This document shows, in pieces, positions 20,751 to 30,856 of a stretch of 64,000 nt of DNA (position 1 is its first letter; the number at the start of each line of letters is the position of its first letter). Source of the DNA: Balaenoptera acutorostrata (lineage: Eukaryota; Chordata; Mammalia; Artiodactyla; Balaenopteridae); the NCBI RefSeq assembly GCF_949987535.1, contig NC_080075.1, forward strand, positions 45,257,536-45,321,535, read 5' to 3'. Position numbers and translations under genes: made by a program. The notes under the pieces are model-generated. The model saw nothing but the letters and a program-made list of their open reading frames with translations. It was not told where the DNA came from and searched no databases.

Positions 20751-23040
20751 CTATATCTGGACTCCATCTAAATTTGGATTTTTTTTTTTTTTTTATGCCA
20801 GGATCCAGCTTTGTGACATGTGTTTTTTGTCCTGTAATTTCAATAGGGAGGATGGTGGGAAAACGAGATGGTCTATCCCCCTGGATTCTTTGACTCTCTT
20901 ATTGAGTTTGCTTTTGTTGGCTTAGCTAATTAACTTAAGTATTTTGAGATTTGTTTTACTTGTTATAAAATGTGAGTATTATTACTGCTTTGTAAACTCC
21001 AAAGTGCCAAACATAGATGAGTAGTCTACATAGTAGGTCTGATGAAGAATTGTAATGCAGGCTAAGTAGTCACTGTTCATTTAGAGGTTTATACCATTAC
21101 TTTGTTTAATTAATAATCAAACTATGTGCTGTAGACAAATGGATCAAATGGCAAACAAACATATGATGAATAATTTGCAGTTGGCAAATACTGTAAAGTG
21201 AATATGGACAGAAGGTGTTGAAAGTGGTCTGTTCTCATAATACACACAGTGTGCACTTTCGCTAACCAGCCTCAGACTCTGTACCCTTGTTTAACCTTCC
21301 TCAAGGCTTAACGGAATAACATTGTTTTCTTATTTGGCAATGATTGAGACTTTCAAATTAATAAAGTCACTTTCTGTTTGGAATTTTACTGGCAGTATAA
21401 CAGATATCTGAAAGTGGATCAGTGAATTTTGATTACTATAAAATCCTCATGATTTTCTGTGTCTATATAATTGGACTTCTTTTTTTGCTTTTTACAATTG
21501 CAGTTAATTCTGACACCACGACACCGTGGTATTAATACCTTGTGTCCACTAGATGTCACTATTTTCAAAGCAATAAAATAGAATTTGTGCCATGATGTAA
21601 TCGAAAGGAGTTTGCTCCTTTCTCCCTCTCTCCCTCTCACCTCTGTCTCTTTAAATCTTTCCCCTTTCAGCATGTGAATTTTGCTTTAAAAATAAATAAA
21701 ATTAGGTTTCTAAAAACCATTTGGAAAGTAAAGCTGGTTGATATGCCCAAACTTATATATCATCCTTTGATACTGAAGTTTATCAACCTGAAATTTTGTG
21801 TGTTGAAAGAAAAAAAGAAATACAGAATTAGGGCAAAAGAAATGGGGTTTTGCCAACAGTTCTTTAGCATCTTCTAAATTACCATAAGCCATTTGTAAAG
21901 AGAAGGACTGGGAGACAAAGCAAGTTGTTTTTATATGAAAGAAAAATTTCCGTGTCACTTTTTTCTTGTTTGATAATTTAGAGAAAATTTCTCCTCTGCA
22001 GTTGTATAAAAAACAGAATTCACAGATATTTTTCCACTCTGGGAGAGATTCAGTAAACAGAGCCAGGCAACATTACACCAGAACTCATAAAAGCCTACCT
22101 TGAGGAAGTGGAAAAAACTGTCGGTAGCATATCATTGGCTAGAAAACTGACATTTTTCAATAACATTTTTCAAGAAAAGAAAGCTACAAAGCTGTTATAT
22201 ATTTAAAATGGTTAATATACCACAGAAGTTATGCTTCATGTGATTTTTATATTCTTATTTCTGATTTTCTGTATTTTACAAAGTACAAGTATACTTTCTT
22301 GTTTGAAAAATATATAAACTGTACAAAATGCTAGTGTAAACAATTAATAACATCTCAATCCTCTCTCTGGAATACCAACAGCGTAGGGCTCCACGTTCCG
22401 TAGAACTGAGCTCTGGACCTGAGGACCTTACCAACTATTAACCTGTTAAGAGAATGAACTACCTGTAATGTAGGGAGAAACATCAACCATATTTTACTTG
22501 CTTCTCTGTTCTCTAAACTTTCCCTATTTCTACTTTCAAGCCCAGGTGGCATCTGGGAAACTGTACTCTATTATCCCGAAAGAAAAGTCCCCTGTCAACA
22601 AACTTCAGTGATTTTCTAAGACCCTACCTTTTAATAAGAAAGAGAAACGGACGTGAAGCCATGTTAACAAAAAGCAATAAGGAACTTGGAGATACCAGTG
22701 GTCCATTAGCAGAGCCACTGAGTGGAGCCACTGTGGCTCAGTAAGTGTGTCCGCGTCCTTTCACCAGACTCATGGTGACTTCCCTCAGGGTGATAAACTT
22801 TAGAAGTGAAGAGAACACCCTAACTGGTTTGCTGCTTCTTCCTAATTTTACTATACCTCCTACTGTCCTCTCAAAGGGAATTCAGAAAGGAGCTGGTTGG
22901 AAACATGAGGTTTTATAATTTCATGACAAAATTCCATTTTTGCTGAATAGGTTCGATCGAAGTCTGGTCTATATTTTTCTAGGCTTATTGAGGAATTGGA
23001 GGGAGGAATTTTCTTCAAGTGTATTAACCAAACAAATCTC
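20751..23040. other. No gene recognised in 2.3 kb
   Basis: A T-run sits at 20779-20794. The 117-aa frame at 20540-20893 runs through the MIR and that T-run, so it is not a gene. Frames at 21419-21958 are short and of low complexity. Nothing else is identifiable. Confidence 0.5.
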
Positions 23041-23044
23041 TTTA

Positions 23045-23190
23045 AATAATGATTTGCTCATTCATTCACCAAATATGTACTGAGCAACTTACTAGATCCT
23101 GGTACTATTCTGTGTACTTGGGATACAGCAGTGAAGGAAAGAAAGCAATAATCTGTGTCCTCATGGAGCTTATATTGTAGTAGAAGAAAA
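23045..23190 (-). mobile_element. L2 LINE 3' end fragment
   Basis: The plus strand reads attcattcaccaaatatgta, tgggatacagcagtgaagga and ctcatggagcttatattgta, the reverse complement of the L2 3' end. Confidence 0.8.
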
Positions 23191-23249
23191 CGTGTAATTG
23201 TTTTTATTTCTTATTTTTTAATTAAACCTAAGTTTAGTTATAATGTTTT

Positions 23250-23547
23250 TTTTTTTTAAGTGAGAATTATTTATTTATTTATTTATGGCTGTGCTGGGTC
23301 TTCGTTTCTGTGCGAGGGCTTTCTCCAGTTGCGGCAAGTGGGGGCCACTCTTCATCGCGGTACGCGGGCCTCTCACTGTCGCGGCCTCTCTTGTTGCAGA
23401 GCACAGGCTCCAGATGCGCAGGCTCAGTAGTTGTGGCTCACGGGACTAGTTGCTCCGTGGCACGCGGGATCCTCCCAGACCAGGGCTCGAACCCGCGTCC
23501 CCTGCATTGGCAGGCAGACTCTCAACCACTGCGCCACAGGGAAGCCC
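23250..23547 (-). mobile_element. CHR-type SINE
   Basis: Full-length, with an (AAAT)n tail at its left and the tRNA-like head at 23500-23547. Perfect 14-bp target-site duplication agttataatgtttt at 23236-23249 and 23548-23561. One base of the head is lost (gccacagggaag instead of gccaccagggaag). Confidence 0.93.
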
Positions 23548-23561
23548 AGTTATAATGTTTT

Positions 23562-24402
23562 AAATAATTCTTCCAGTAACACTCAAATATTTATTCTTTG
23601 ACATTTTAAATAGCCTACAACTAGCATTTCTCTAAAAATATCAATATATTAATGTAAAACTATGTTTTATAAGTTTTTGAGCTAAATAATATTTTCCCAC
23701 CCAACAGCAGTTGTTTTTATTTTGTTTAAAGAGCTATAGTGTCTTTGAAAGAGGGTTTATCTATCTATATAGAGAAATAGATCTCTCTCCATATATGTAT
23801 CTGTAGATATATGTATATATATAGAGATATATATCTATACATGAAAACAGACGTGAAAAAAAGCAAAACTATTTGAAATCTCGGTGATTTTGTTATTGGC
23901 AAACTCTTCTAGAAACTTCTCTATATTAAGCTATTTTGATATCTATAAGGATGATTTCATATTGTTAATGTGTTTTCAAAATAAGGCATAACTATTTTTT
24001 TCTCTTCTAAAAGATGTAATCAACCTGCTAAAAGATTTCTGTTGTATCTGTTGAAATTGAGGATTTATTCTAATTAACAAATCCAGTGGTCTTTCCTCAG
24101 GTTTTTTTTTTTTTATGTTTTATTATGGTGTTAGTGATGAATAATCTGTCTCTTCAAAGTGAAGAACAGTATTATTTCATAGAGTAAAACAATCATTTAC
24201 GTAAAGGGAAATTTTAGAACTCTTTTTTACATATTCTTCTGCTGTCTGCATTATTAAGGCCTGCTCTTATTTTGCTTCTCTTTGTGGTTCTTCTGTTTTG
24301 TTTTTTCTCAAATGTTGATGGTTCTTGTTTTACCATTTGTATTTATTAATGAAGTACTGGTTGACTGGGTAGCTGGTGAAGGTTTCCTTTGCATTTAATA
24401 GG
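23562..24402. other. No gene recognised; contains an AT/TATC microsatellite
   Basis: A degenerate tract of tatc/atag/tata units occupies 23754-23842. The rest is AT-rich with no convincing frame. Confidence 0.5.
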
Positions 24403-24558
24403 TTTCTCCTTCTTCTCCTCCTCCTCCTCCTTCCTCCCTCCTTTCTCCTTCTTCCTTCTCTTCCTCTTTCCCTTTCCCTTCCCCTTCCCCTCCTTCTTCT
24501 CCTTCTCCTTCTTCCCCTTGCCCTTCTTCTTCTCCCCCTCCTCCTTCTTCTTCTTTTA
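24403..24558. repeat. Pyrimidine tract (CTT/CTC/CCTT)n joined to a short L1 3' end
   Basis: About 155 bases of only C and T. At its right edge it runs into ttttaattgaagtatagttg (24554-24590), the start of an L1 3'UTR on the minus strand as at 15376. The tract is therefore probably an expanded poly(A) tail of a heavily 5'-truncated L1. The 64-aa leucine-rich frame across it is spurious. Confidence 0.85.
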
Positions 24559-24677
24559 ATTGAAGTATAGTTGACTTACAATAGGGGTAAAAGTGTCATT
24601 CTATTGTCAAGCAGACTTTCCTCTAAGATGGGAGGTCAGGACCTCCAAATTTGCCAAACTGACTTTGCTTGCTAAGG

Positions 24678-24862
24678 AGGGTTTCTCAATTTAGTAAATA
24701 AAAATACAGGATGCCTCATTAAATGTTAATTTCAGATTAACTATAATGTCATGTGAATAGGTTACATGAAATATTTTGGACATACTTATTCTAAAATATT
24801 TTTTGTTGTATACCTGAAGTTCACACATCTTGTATTTTTTTGTATTTTGTCTAGTATCCCTA
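24678..24862. mobile_element. Palindromic DNA-transposon relic (MER53-like), copy 1
   Basis: The left arm (agtaaataaaaatacaggat) is mirrored by the right arm (catcttgtatttttttgtat), with pairing words inside (ggacatacttattctaaaat). It shares this layout with 28763-28956. The name MER53 is from memory of the family and is tentative. Confidence 0.6.
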
Positions 24863-25759
24863 TTACCAGATATTTGTGGAAGTTCAGCTGTATCTCAGAT
24901 TTTGCCCTTCTCTCTTTATTCCAATCATGCATTTTATCATCCCATAGAACTAGATAAGTCTTGCATAATGGTTGGTAAATGGGGTTGAGGGCACATGAGG
25001 CATCCATGTAGACACTTATTCTCTTATCCACCCAGTTTGCTGCCCTGAACAAGCTCCTGCTTGGAGCCACTCGTGGCCACTTTTGCTCATAGCTACACTA
25101 TGAAGATCAGTGCTTATGTGGAGCATTTTTGATCTCTTCTGCGTTGGTTAAGCCATCAATGCACCTGCATTCTATCTTCCAAATATTTGTCAAAATACCT
25201 GTCCTGAAAGTGACATAGTTCTATATTTTACAGTGCTGTGCTTCTCTTTGTTTTACATATTTTTATAATCCTTTCCATGGGATCTTAGAGAGGAAGAGAG
25301 ACTACATGGATGACAAGAGCCATTATCTTTCAGTGTGTATCCACACCTCTCATTTAGAGTTATTCATCCAACCTCCAGAAAAGCAAACAAAACAAAACTG
25401 TGTGAAGAATTATTTCAGAGAATTCATAAGTTCTGACTGCACTTCTCCCAGCTGCTACCACATTTTCTCTTCTGCAGTTTACAGCAAAACTCTTCAAAAG
25501 AATGGTTCACATTTTTTATCTCCAAGCCTCCCTGCCGTTCTGCTGTGAATCAACTCAAATCAGGCTTTCATCCACAACCATTCCATCTTACTACAGAGAA
25601 ATAAGAGAATCACTTTCACAGTAAATAGAGTATCTCTCTTCTGCATGGTAATTTTAGTCATTATTCAAACTTGTTGTGACTTCAACCGTGGTGTTAATTC
25701 AGTAGCTAAGTGTATGACAAAAAGAGTGAATGTGAAGTGAAGAAGAGTGAATCCCTATT
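24863..25759. other. No gene recognised
   Basis: Unique-looking; frames at 24786-25070 and 25306-25548 have no recognisable domain. Confidence 0.5.
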
Positions 25760-26990
25760 TCATAATTTTTTTCCAAATAAATTTAAGATGAATTAACTAT
25801 TTACATAAAAAGTCAAAGTATTAAAAGAAAATATACTAAATGTTCACAAAATTTTGGAGTAAGGAAACCTTTCTTAACATGATATGCAATGGATTATCCA
25901 TAGGGAAAATATTGATAGGTTGAATTACAAAAATGAATACTTTTGTGATTCAAAAGAGAGCATGTCTTAGTCTATTCAGGTTGCTTTATTTAAAAAAAAT
26001 ACCATAGACTGGGTGGCTTAAATAACAAACATTTATGGCTCACGATTTTGGAGACTGGAAAATCCAGATCAATGTCTGGATCATGGATGGCCGTCTTCTT
26101 GCTGTGACCTCACATCATGGAAGGGGTGAGGGAGCTCTCCTGGGTCTCTTTTATAACAGCACTAATTCCATTCATAAGGGCTCCTCTAATTACCTCCCAA
26201 AGGCTCAGTCCCCAAACACCATCCTCATTGGGAGTTGAGCATTTCAGCATATGAATTTGGGGGTCACAAATGTCCAGTCTGCAGCAGAGCATAAAAATAA
26301 AAAATTAAAACGTTGAGGAAATATGTGTAGGAATTATTGACAAAGAATCATAATTCTTGATATGTAATACCTTTCTTAAGAATCAATGGAAAAAAAGACC
26401 TAATAGCAAAATGGTCACAGGGCATAATCAGGCTTGCCAGAAGGAAGATGTGCAAAAAGTTATAAACATACAGAACTATTCAGTCTGATGATATTTAAAG
26501 AAATCAGACAGCAATAAAATAAAACAGCAATTTTTGCCATTTCTTGCTTATCAGAGATATATAATCTTTAAGAATGTCAGTACTCTGGGAGAGAATAAAT
26601 ACATAGCCTCTGTCATGCATGGTGGGTAGATGTTTAAATTAATAAAAGAAATAAAAATCTCAAGGGGGCAAAATGGCAATTTTAAAAACATTTTTTAAAA
26701 ATCTGTAAAATCTATTTATATTTTATTCAGTCTGTGAATTTATTCTAAGGAAATAATAAAATAATCAGAGAAGTGTGCAAAGATGTATTCAAGGATATTA
26801 GCTGCGATGATATTTATAAGACAGACATTTAAATATTAAGAAAAAGTAGGGGTTTGGTTATACAAACATAATTCATCTTTATTATAGTATATAATTCAAT
26901 CATTAAGTGATATTATATAATAATATTTACAATCATTGCTTTATGTTCACAATTATATTGCTAAGTGATAATATTAGTGTACAAAATGGT
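25760..26990 (+). mobile_element. Old L1 (L1M/HAL1-like) fragment split by an LTR
   Basis: Eroded ORF2 C-terminal words flank the LTR: gtaaggaaacctttcttaac and gggaaaatattgataggttg before it, then ttaagaatcaatggaaaaaa and gcaaaatggtcacagggcat after it. Frames are fully broken. Confidence 0.65.
25963..26286 (-). mobile_element. Solo LTR of a MaLR element (MLT1/MST group)
   Basis: The plus strand carries the reverse complement of a MaLR LTR: agactgggtggcttaaataa, ccgtcttcttgctgtgacct, tctcttttataacagcacta and gcatatgaatttgggggtca. Ends are TG (25963) and CA (26286), and the flanking 5 bp gagca is exact at 25958-25962 and 26287-26291, the duplication length of ERVL-MaLR elements. No internal region; solo LTR left by recombination. 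Confidence 0.88.
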
Positions 26991-27297
26991 ACATATGATA
27001 GGAATACAAAATTTTCCTGCCTTCTGAAATTTCATATTTAACAAGTGCAAGTCCTGTCCATTCTATTGTTTATCTCTCATATCCTTTCTCTCTTCTCTCT
27101 ATCCCTGAAACCAGTGAACTTACTTAGACTTTTCCCATTTGAACTGTTAAGATAGCTTCTTTATCAATTTTTCCATCTTTCATTTCCATTCTACCACCAA
27201 AACAATCTAATACTCAAATCTGATCATTCAGCTCCCTCTAACTTCATCAGTGCTTTTCTATAGCATGTCTGTTGTGTGATCATCTCAGCTATCCATA
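26991..27297. other. No feature recognised
   Basis: Pyrimidine-rich unique-looking sequence. Confidence 0.45.
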
Positions 27298-27302
27298 ACC
27301 AA

Positions 27303-28216
27303 TGTTGTGGCTGGACCAGCCCTTGTGGTTCTTACTATGACTGCAGGACGCACTTCAGCAATAACCATCAGGAAACTTCGGAAAAGAGTTTATTACTTAC
27401 AAGTGCTGGAAATTACATGACATACCTGGGGCCACAACGAGGTCACAGGTAGAGAGAGAGTGCAGGTCTGGGATTCTGCTTTTATTAGGGTCGAGCGTGG
27501 GGACTAGGGTTTCCTGGGCTCACTCTTTCTTGGTGAATTTAAAACATAAGAATTGGACTTACCCTGTATTACTTCCTGACTATGATCTCAAGTAAATTAC
27601 ATAGACACCCTTAATCTGCATTCTTATTCATAAGTTATGGGTAGGAAATCTGGCCTCTCCTGATGTGAATTAAAATGACAATACATATGGAAGGTGCTGC
27701 TTTATGAGTGTTAAGTCTGTAAAAGTGCGATCCCTTTGGCCTTGTGTCTTCATACTGTGGTTATCATTTGTTTTTCCAGTAAGCTGGTACCAAGGTCAAT
27801 TTAAGATAGTGATGATATGTCTGTCTGGCTTGATGTGTTGATTTAGATAAGAGAACACTTAAAAAAACTGTTGTTGATTCAGCTAAAGAGAACACTGAAT
27901 CTGGAAACCGGACACTTAGTTCATGACTTATGCTTGGGGAGGTCATGATAACCAGGCTTGACCACTGAACAGGCAACAGAAGAGAGCGTCGGTCACCCCC
28001 CTCCTCAGCAGGGATAAAAAAAGGAGAAGACAAGGTGTTCACTCAGGGTTTACAGCTTCTTTGTGGGAAGATGTTAGATTTGTACTGAGTTGATATCTCG
28101 CTGAAATTAAGAGCCAGCTGTAAGTTCACCGGCTTTTCCGATTAAACTTACAGGAAGCTAAGTAGGCAGAAAAATGAAAGGAGTCTCCTCTTTCAAGAAT
28201 TTTCTCTAGCAGGGCA
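27303..28216 (-). mobile_element. Solo LTR of an endogenous retrovirus (914 bp, exact target duplication)
   Basis: Bounded by TG at 27303 and CA at 28216, with the 5-bp direct repeat accaa at 27298-27302 and 28217-28221. On the minus strand a poly(A) signal AATAAA is followed by CTCTTTTCC (complement at 27381-27394), and a TATA-like AATAAAAG lies ~90 bp upstream (~27478), the usual LTR promoter, R and U5 order. No internal viral sequence remains. Family and class are not determined. The short frames inside (for example 27764-28042) are not genes. Confidence 0.8.
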
Positions 28217-28251
28217 ACCAACTATTGTTCTTTGCTGTACTCATGGGATAA

Positions 28252-28473
28252 CAGTTCTCAAATTTGAGTGTGTACCCGAATTTCCTGGAGGGCTTTTAGG
28301 CCTAGATTCCTGGGCACTCACTGCAGCATTTCTGATGTAGTAGGTGTTGGGCTGTGGCGGAGGAGGCGGGGTGGGGCGGCGGCAGGGGGAGGGATCTGTT
28401 AATCTGCATTTCTAAGAAGTTCCCAGGTGATGCTAATGCTGCTGGTTCAGGGATTATGCTTTGAGAACCACTG
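28252..28473. mobile_element. MER5A-type hAT MITE
   Basis: Terminal inverted repeats cagttctcaaatttgag (28252) and ctttgagaaccactg (to 28473). Inside are tttcctggagggctttt, atctgcatttctaagaag and caggtgatgctaatgctgct, matching the MER5A order. A G-rich segment (28352-28393, many GGCGG/GGGG words) is enlarged relative to the usual family sequence. Confidence 0.85.
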
Positions 28474-28762
28474 TATTCGTGAAACAATATGATCACACAC
28501 ACAGAAACTTGGTCTTTAGTAATAATGTTTAAGTGATTCACATGTAATTGGAAAATATTCAGAGATTGCTTCACTTCACTCTGATCGAAAGATACTGCCC
28601 GTGTCTCATTTTTTTAGACATAAATTCATTATGTCACTCACCACTCTAAAACTCCCACTTGTCCTCTCTTTTCTGTACTTCTGATGCCCTCTATCTGTAA
28701 CAGGCAGATTGCAACAGATTGACAGGATTTACCTGAAGTGCAGTGTTAAGAAGGATTCTGAT

Positions 28763-28956
28763 GTTGGGTTACCAGATAAACTATAAGATGCCTTGTTAAA
28801 TTTGGATTTCAGATAAACAACAGACACTTTTTGGTCTCAGTTTGCCTCATGCTATGTTTGGGATTGGCTTATACTAAAATATGATTTGCTGTTCATTTGA
28901 AATTCAAATTTAACTGGGTCTTCTGTACTTTCGTTTATTAAATCTGGCTATCCTAC
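28763..28956. mobile_element. Palindromic DNA-transposon relic (MER53-like), copy 2
   Basis: The left arm gggttaccagataaac..tttggatttcagataaaca is mirrored by the right arm tgttcatttgaaattcaaat..tttattaaatctggctatcc. The almost full-length inverted repeat is the same layout as copy 1. Confidence 0.7.
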
Positions 28957-29551
28957 TGATGGTGTACCAAGGTTAACGGGGAGTGTGAGGTGATCGATTT
29001 GTTATGTCTGCTGTTGGAATGAGAGTGGGGATTAATGGCTGTATACACAAAGAATTGAACAATTTTTACATTGAAACTGGAATTCTCCATCAGACTTTCA
29101 CTTATATTGAATTTGTGGAGCCTTCTTATAAGTAGAGGAACAAGGGAATATGTTTTCTGTCCTAATATATGTCATAATGTGTTTTCTGTCAACCACTTCT
29201 CACCGAAAACAATCTGATATTCATCGCCTGGAATTCACATAGCATGGGATGTGAGAGAAGGAGAATGTTGGCAGCAGCTGCTGTGATAAGTGTTGCATCA
29301 TTTTGTGATAATGGCACTTAACAGTGGAAGCCATCAACTGCTTTAAAATTAGGGCAGCTACGGCTCTGCCATCAAATGAATGTTTGTCACTAAACCAGTC
29401 TGTTTCAGCTGATTCCAAGAAGACTGCAGGATGCATTTGCACTTTAATCTATGGGTTTGACCAAATGGTTCTGGTACTTTACAGCCAGAATATCCTTATA
29501 CCATCAGCTCCAAGTCAGTGTTTGAATAGATGCCCTATAATTTTCTCCATA
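28957..29551. other. No gene recognised
   Basis: Unique-looking sequence up to the L1 insertion site. The frames at 29221-29653 overlap one another on opposite strands without domains. Confidence 0.5.
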
Positions 29552-29565
29552 CTAAGTATTTTCTT
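29552..29565. repeat. Target-site duplication, left copy, of the L1 insertion
   Basis: ctaagtattttctt, repeated exactly at 36617-36630. In the right copy it is followed by aaatg, so the empty site read ..ttctt/aaat.., close to the L1 endonuclease preference TTTT/AA. Confidence 0.88.
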
Positions 29566-29714
29566 TTTTTTTTTTTTTTTTCCCACACACACACACTGTA
29601 TTTTATTTTTACAAGAGATAGATAGACTGACACCAAGCATTGTACATGGATGACCACAACAAAAGCAACAATGATTGCAATTACCAAACATGAAACACAC
29701 TTATACTATGTCAT

Positions 29715-30060
29715 AATATTGACATTCAGTCCAGTAATCCTCCACTGTAACAGCTCCTTTACTTTGCAGTGAAAATTGATTTGTATATTCTTTTCCTCTG
29801 AGTCCTTGTGGAATTTTTTTTTTTAATTCAGACAGAAAGTCACAAAAATTATACTCATCCTCATCAGTTTACTCAGTCCCATGTAATTAATTTCTTTTTT
29901 TTCATCTTGATCTTTTGTTAGCACTTTTATGAGTTCATCAGTTTTTCATTAGAGTTCTGAAAATGCTTATTCATTCAGTTCAGCAGTACAGTCAGTTACC
30001 AGAAACCTGTACTTATCAGAGTCTTTTCCATGAATTTCTTGAAGATGCAACTCTTTTATA
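29715..30060 (-). pseudogene. Coding-like remnant inside the transduced segment, parent gene not recognised
   Basis: On the minus strand a stretch near 30060-29960 reads KELHLQEIHGKDSDKYRFLV without interruption, then stops and frameshifts intervene. Near 29850-29723 another open piece, SKGAVTVEDYWTECQYYDIV, ends in TAA. About 120 bp downstream of that stop are the AATAAA and poly(A). The layout (coding end, short 3'UTR, poly(A) signal) suggests the end of a real transcript or an older processed pseudogene that lay downstream of the source L1. I do not recognise the protein and assign no function. Confidence 0.45.
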
Positions 30061-30250
30061 GGAACATATTTGCAAAATCATCAGAGTACACCCAGAACTG
30101 TCTGTAAATGACAAAAGACTTAAAAATGACCATGGTTAAAGATTTGATGAAAGTTCATAATAATGCAGTTGACAAGAAAATTAGTTATTTCTGAGATATA
30201 CATTTTAAAGTAATAACTAGGATTATTACTTATAACATTATACCAGAACA

Positions 30251-30627
30251 TATAAGATTTTTAGACGTTTCCTGTAATGTCTGAAACATTTATATTAACA
30301 TATTTCCATACAAATACAAATATAAGATTTTTAGAAATTTCATGTAATGTCTGAAACATTTATATTAACATATTTCCATACATATTTCCATACAAATACA
30401 AGATTTTTAGAAATTTCATGTAATGTCTGAAACATTTATATTAACATATTTCCATACATATTTCCATACAAATACAAATATAAGATTTTTAGAAATTTCA
30501 TGTAATGTCTGAAACATTTATATTAACATATTTCCATACATATTTCCATACAAATACAAATATAAGATTTTTAGAAATTTCATGTAATGTCTGAAACATT
30601 TATATTAACATATTTCCATACAAATAA
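30251..30627. repeat. Minisatellite, five copies of a ~70-82-bp unit
   Basis: Units start tataagatttttag at 30251, 30321, ~30397 (shortened to acaagattttta), 30479 and 30561, each followed by catgtaatgtctgaaacatt and tatattaacatatttccata. Later units have an extra catatttccata. The first unit differs most (gacgtttcctgt). The array lies inside the transduced segment. Confidence 0.93.
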
Positions 30628-30856
30628 CCCAATGAAAGTTTAGTATTAGTTGTTTTCTTTGTTTTTTTATACTGCAGGTTCTTATTAGGCATCAGTTTTA
30701 TACACATCAGTGTATACATGTCAATCCCAATCGCCCAATTCAGCACATCACCATCCCCACCTCATCGCAGTTTTCCCCCCTTGGTGTCCATATGTCCATT
30801 CTCTACATCTGTGTCTCAACTTCTGCCCTGCAAACTGGCTCATCTGTACCATTTTT

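Larger units (their letters stand above)
29566..30654 (-). mobile_element. Transduced 3' flank carried by the L1 (ends in AATAAA and poly(A))
   Basis: Minus-strand reading: after the L1 3' end (~30655) follow ~1,070 bp of non-L1 sequence, then AATAAA (complement at 29602-29607) and a poly(A) tail (T-run 29564-29581) about 20 bp further. The left target-site duplication abuts this tail, and its partner lies beyond the L1 5' end. L1 and this segment therefore appear to have been inserted together, after transcription ran through the L1's own weak polyadenylation signal. The alternative, nested independent insertions, would need a second pair of duplications, which I do not see. Confidence 0.78.

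Noticed and set aside
24376..24570. Leucine-rich 64-aa frame resembling a membrane peptide
   Set aside because: Translation of the CTT/CTC tract.
30251..30627. CRISPR-like array (regular repeats)
   Set aside because: Units are contiguous with no unique spacers, AT-rich and in a mammalian L1 context; it is a minisatellite.
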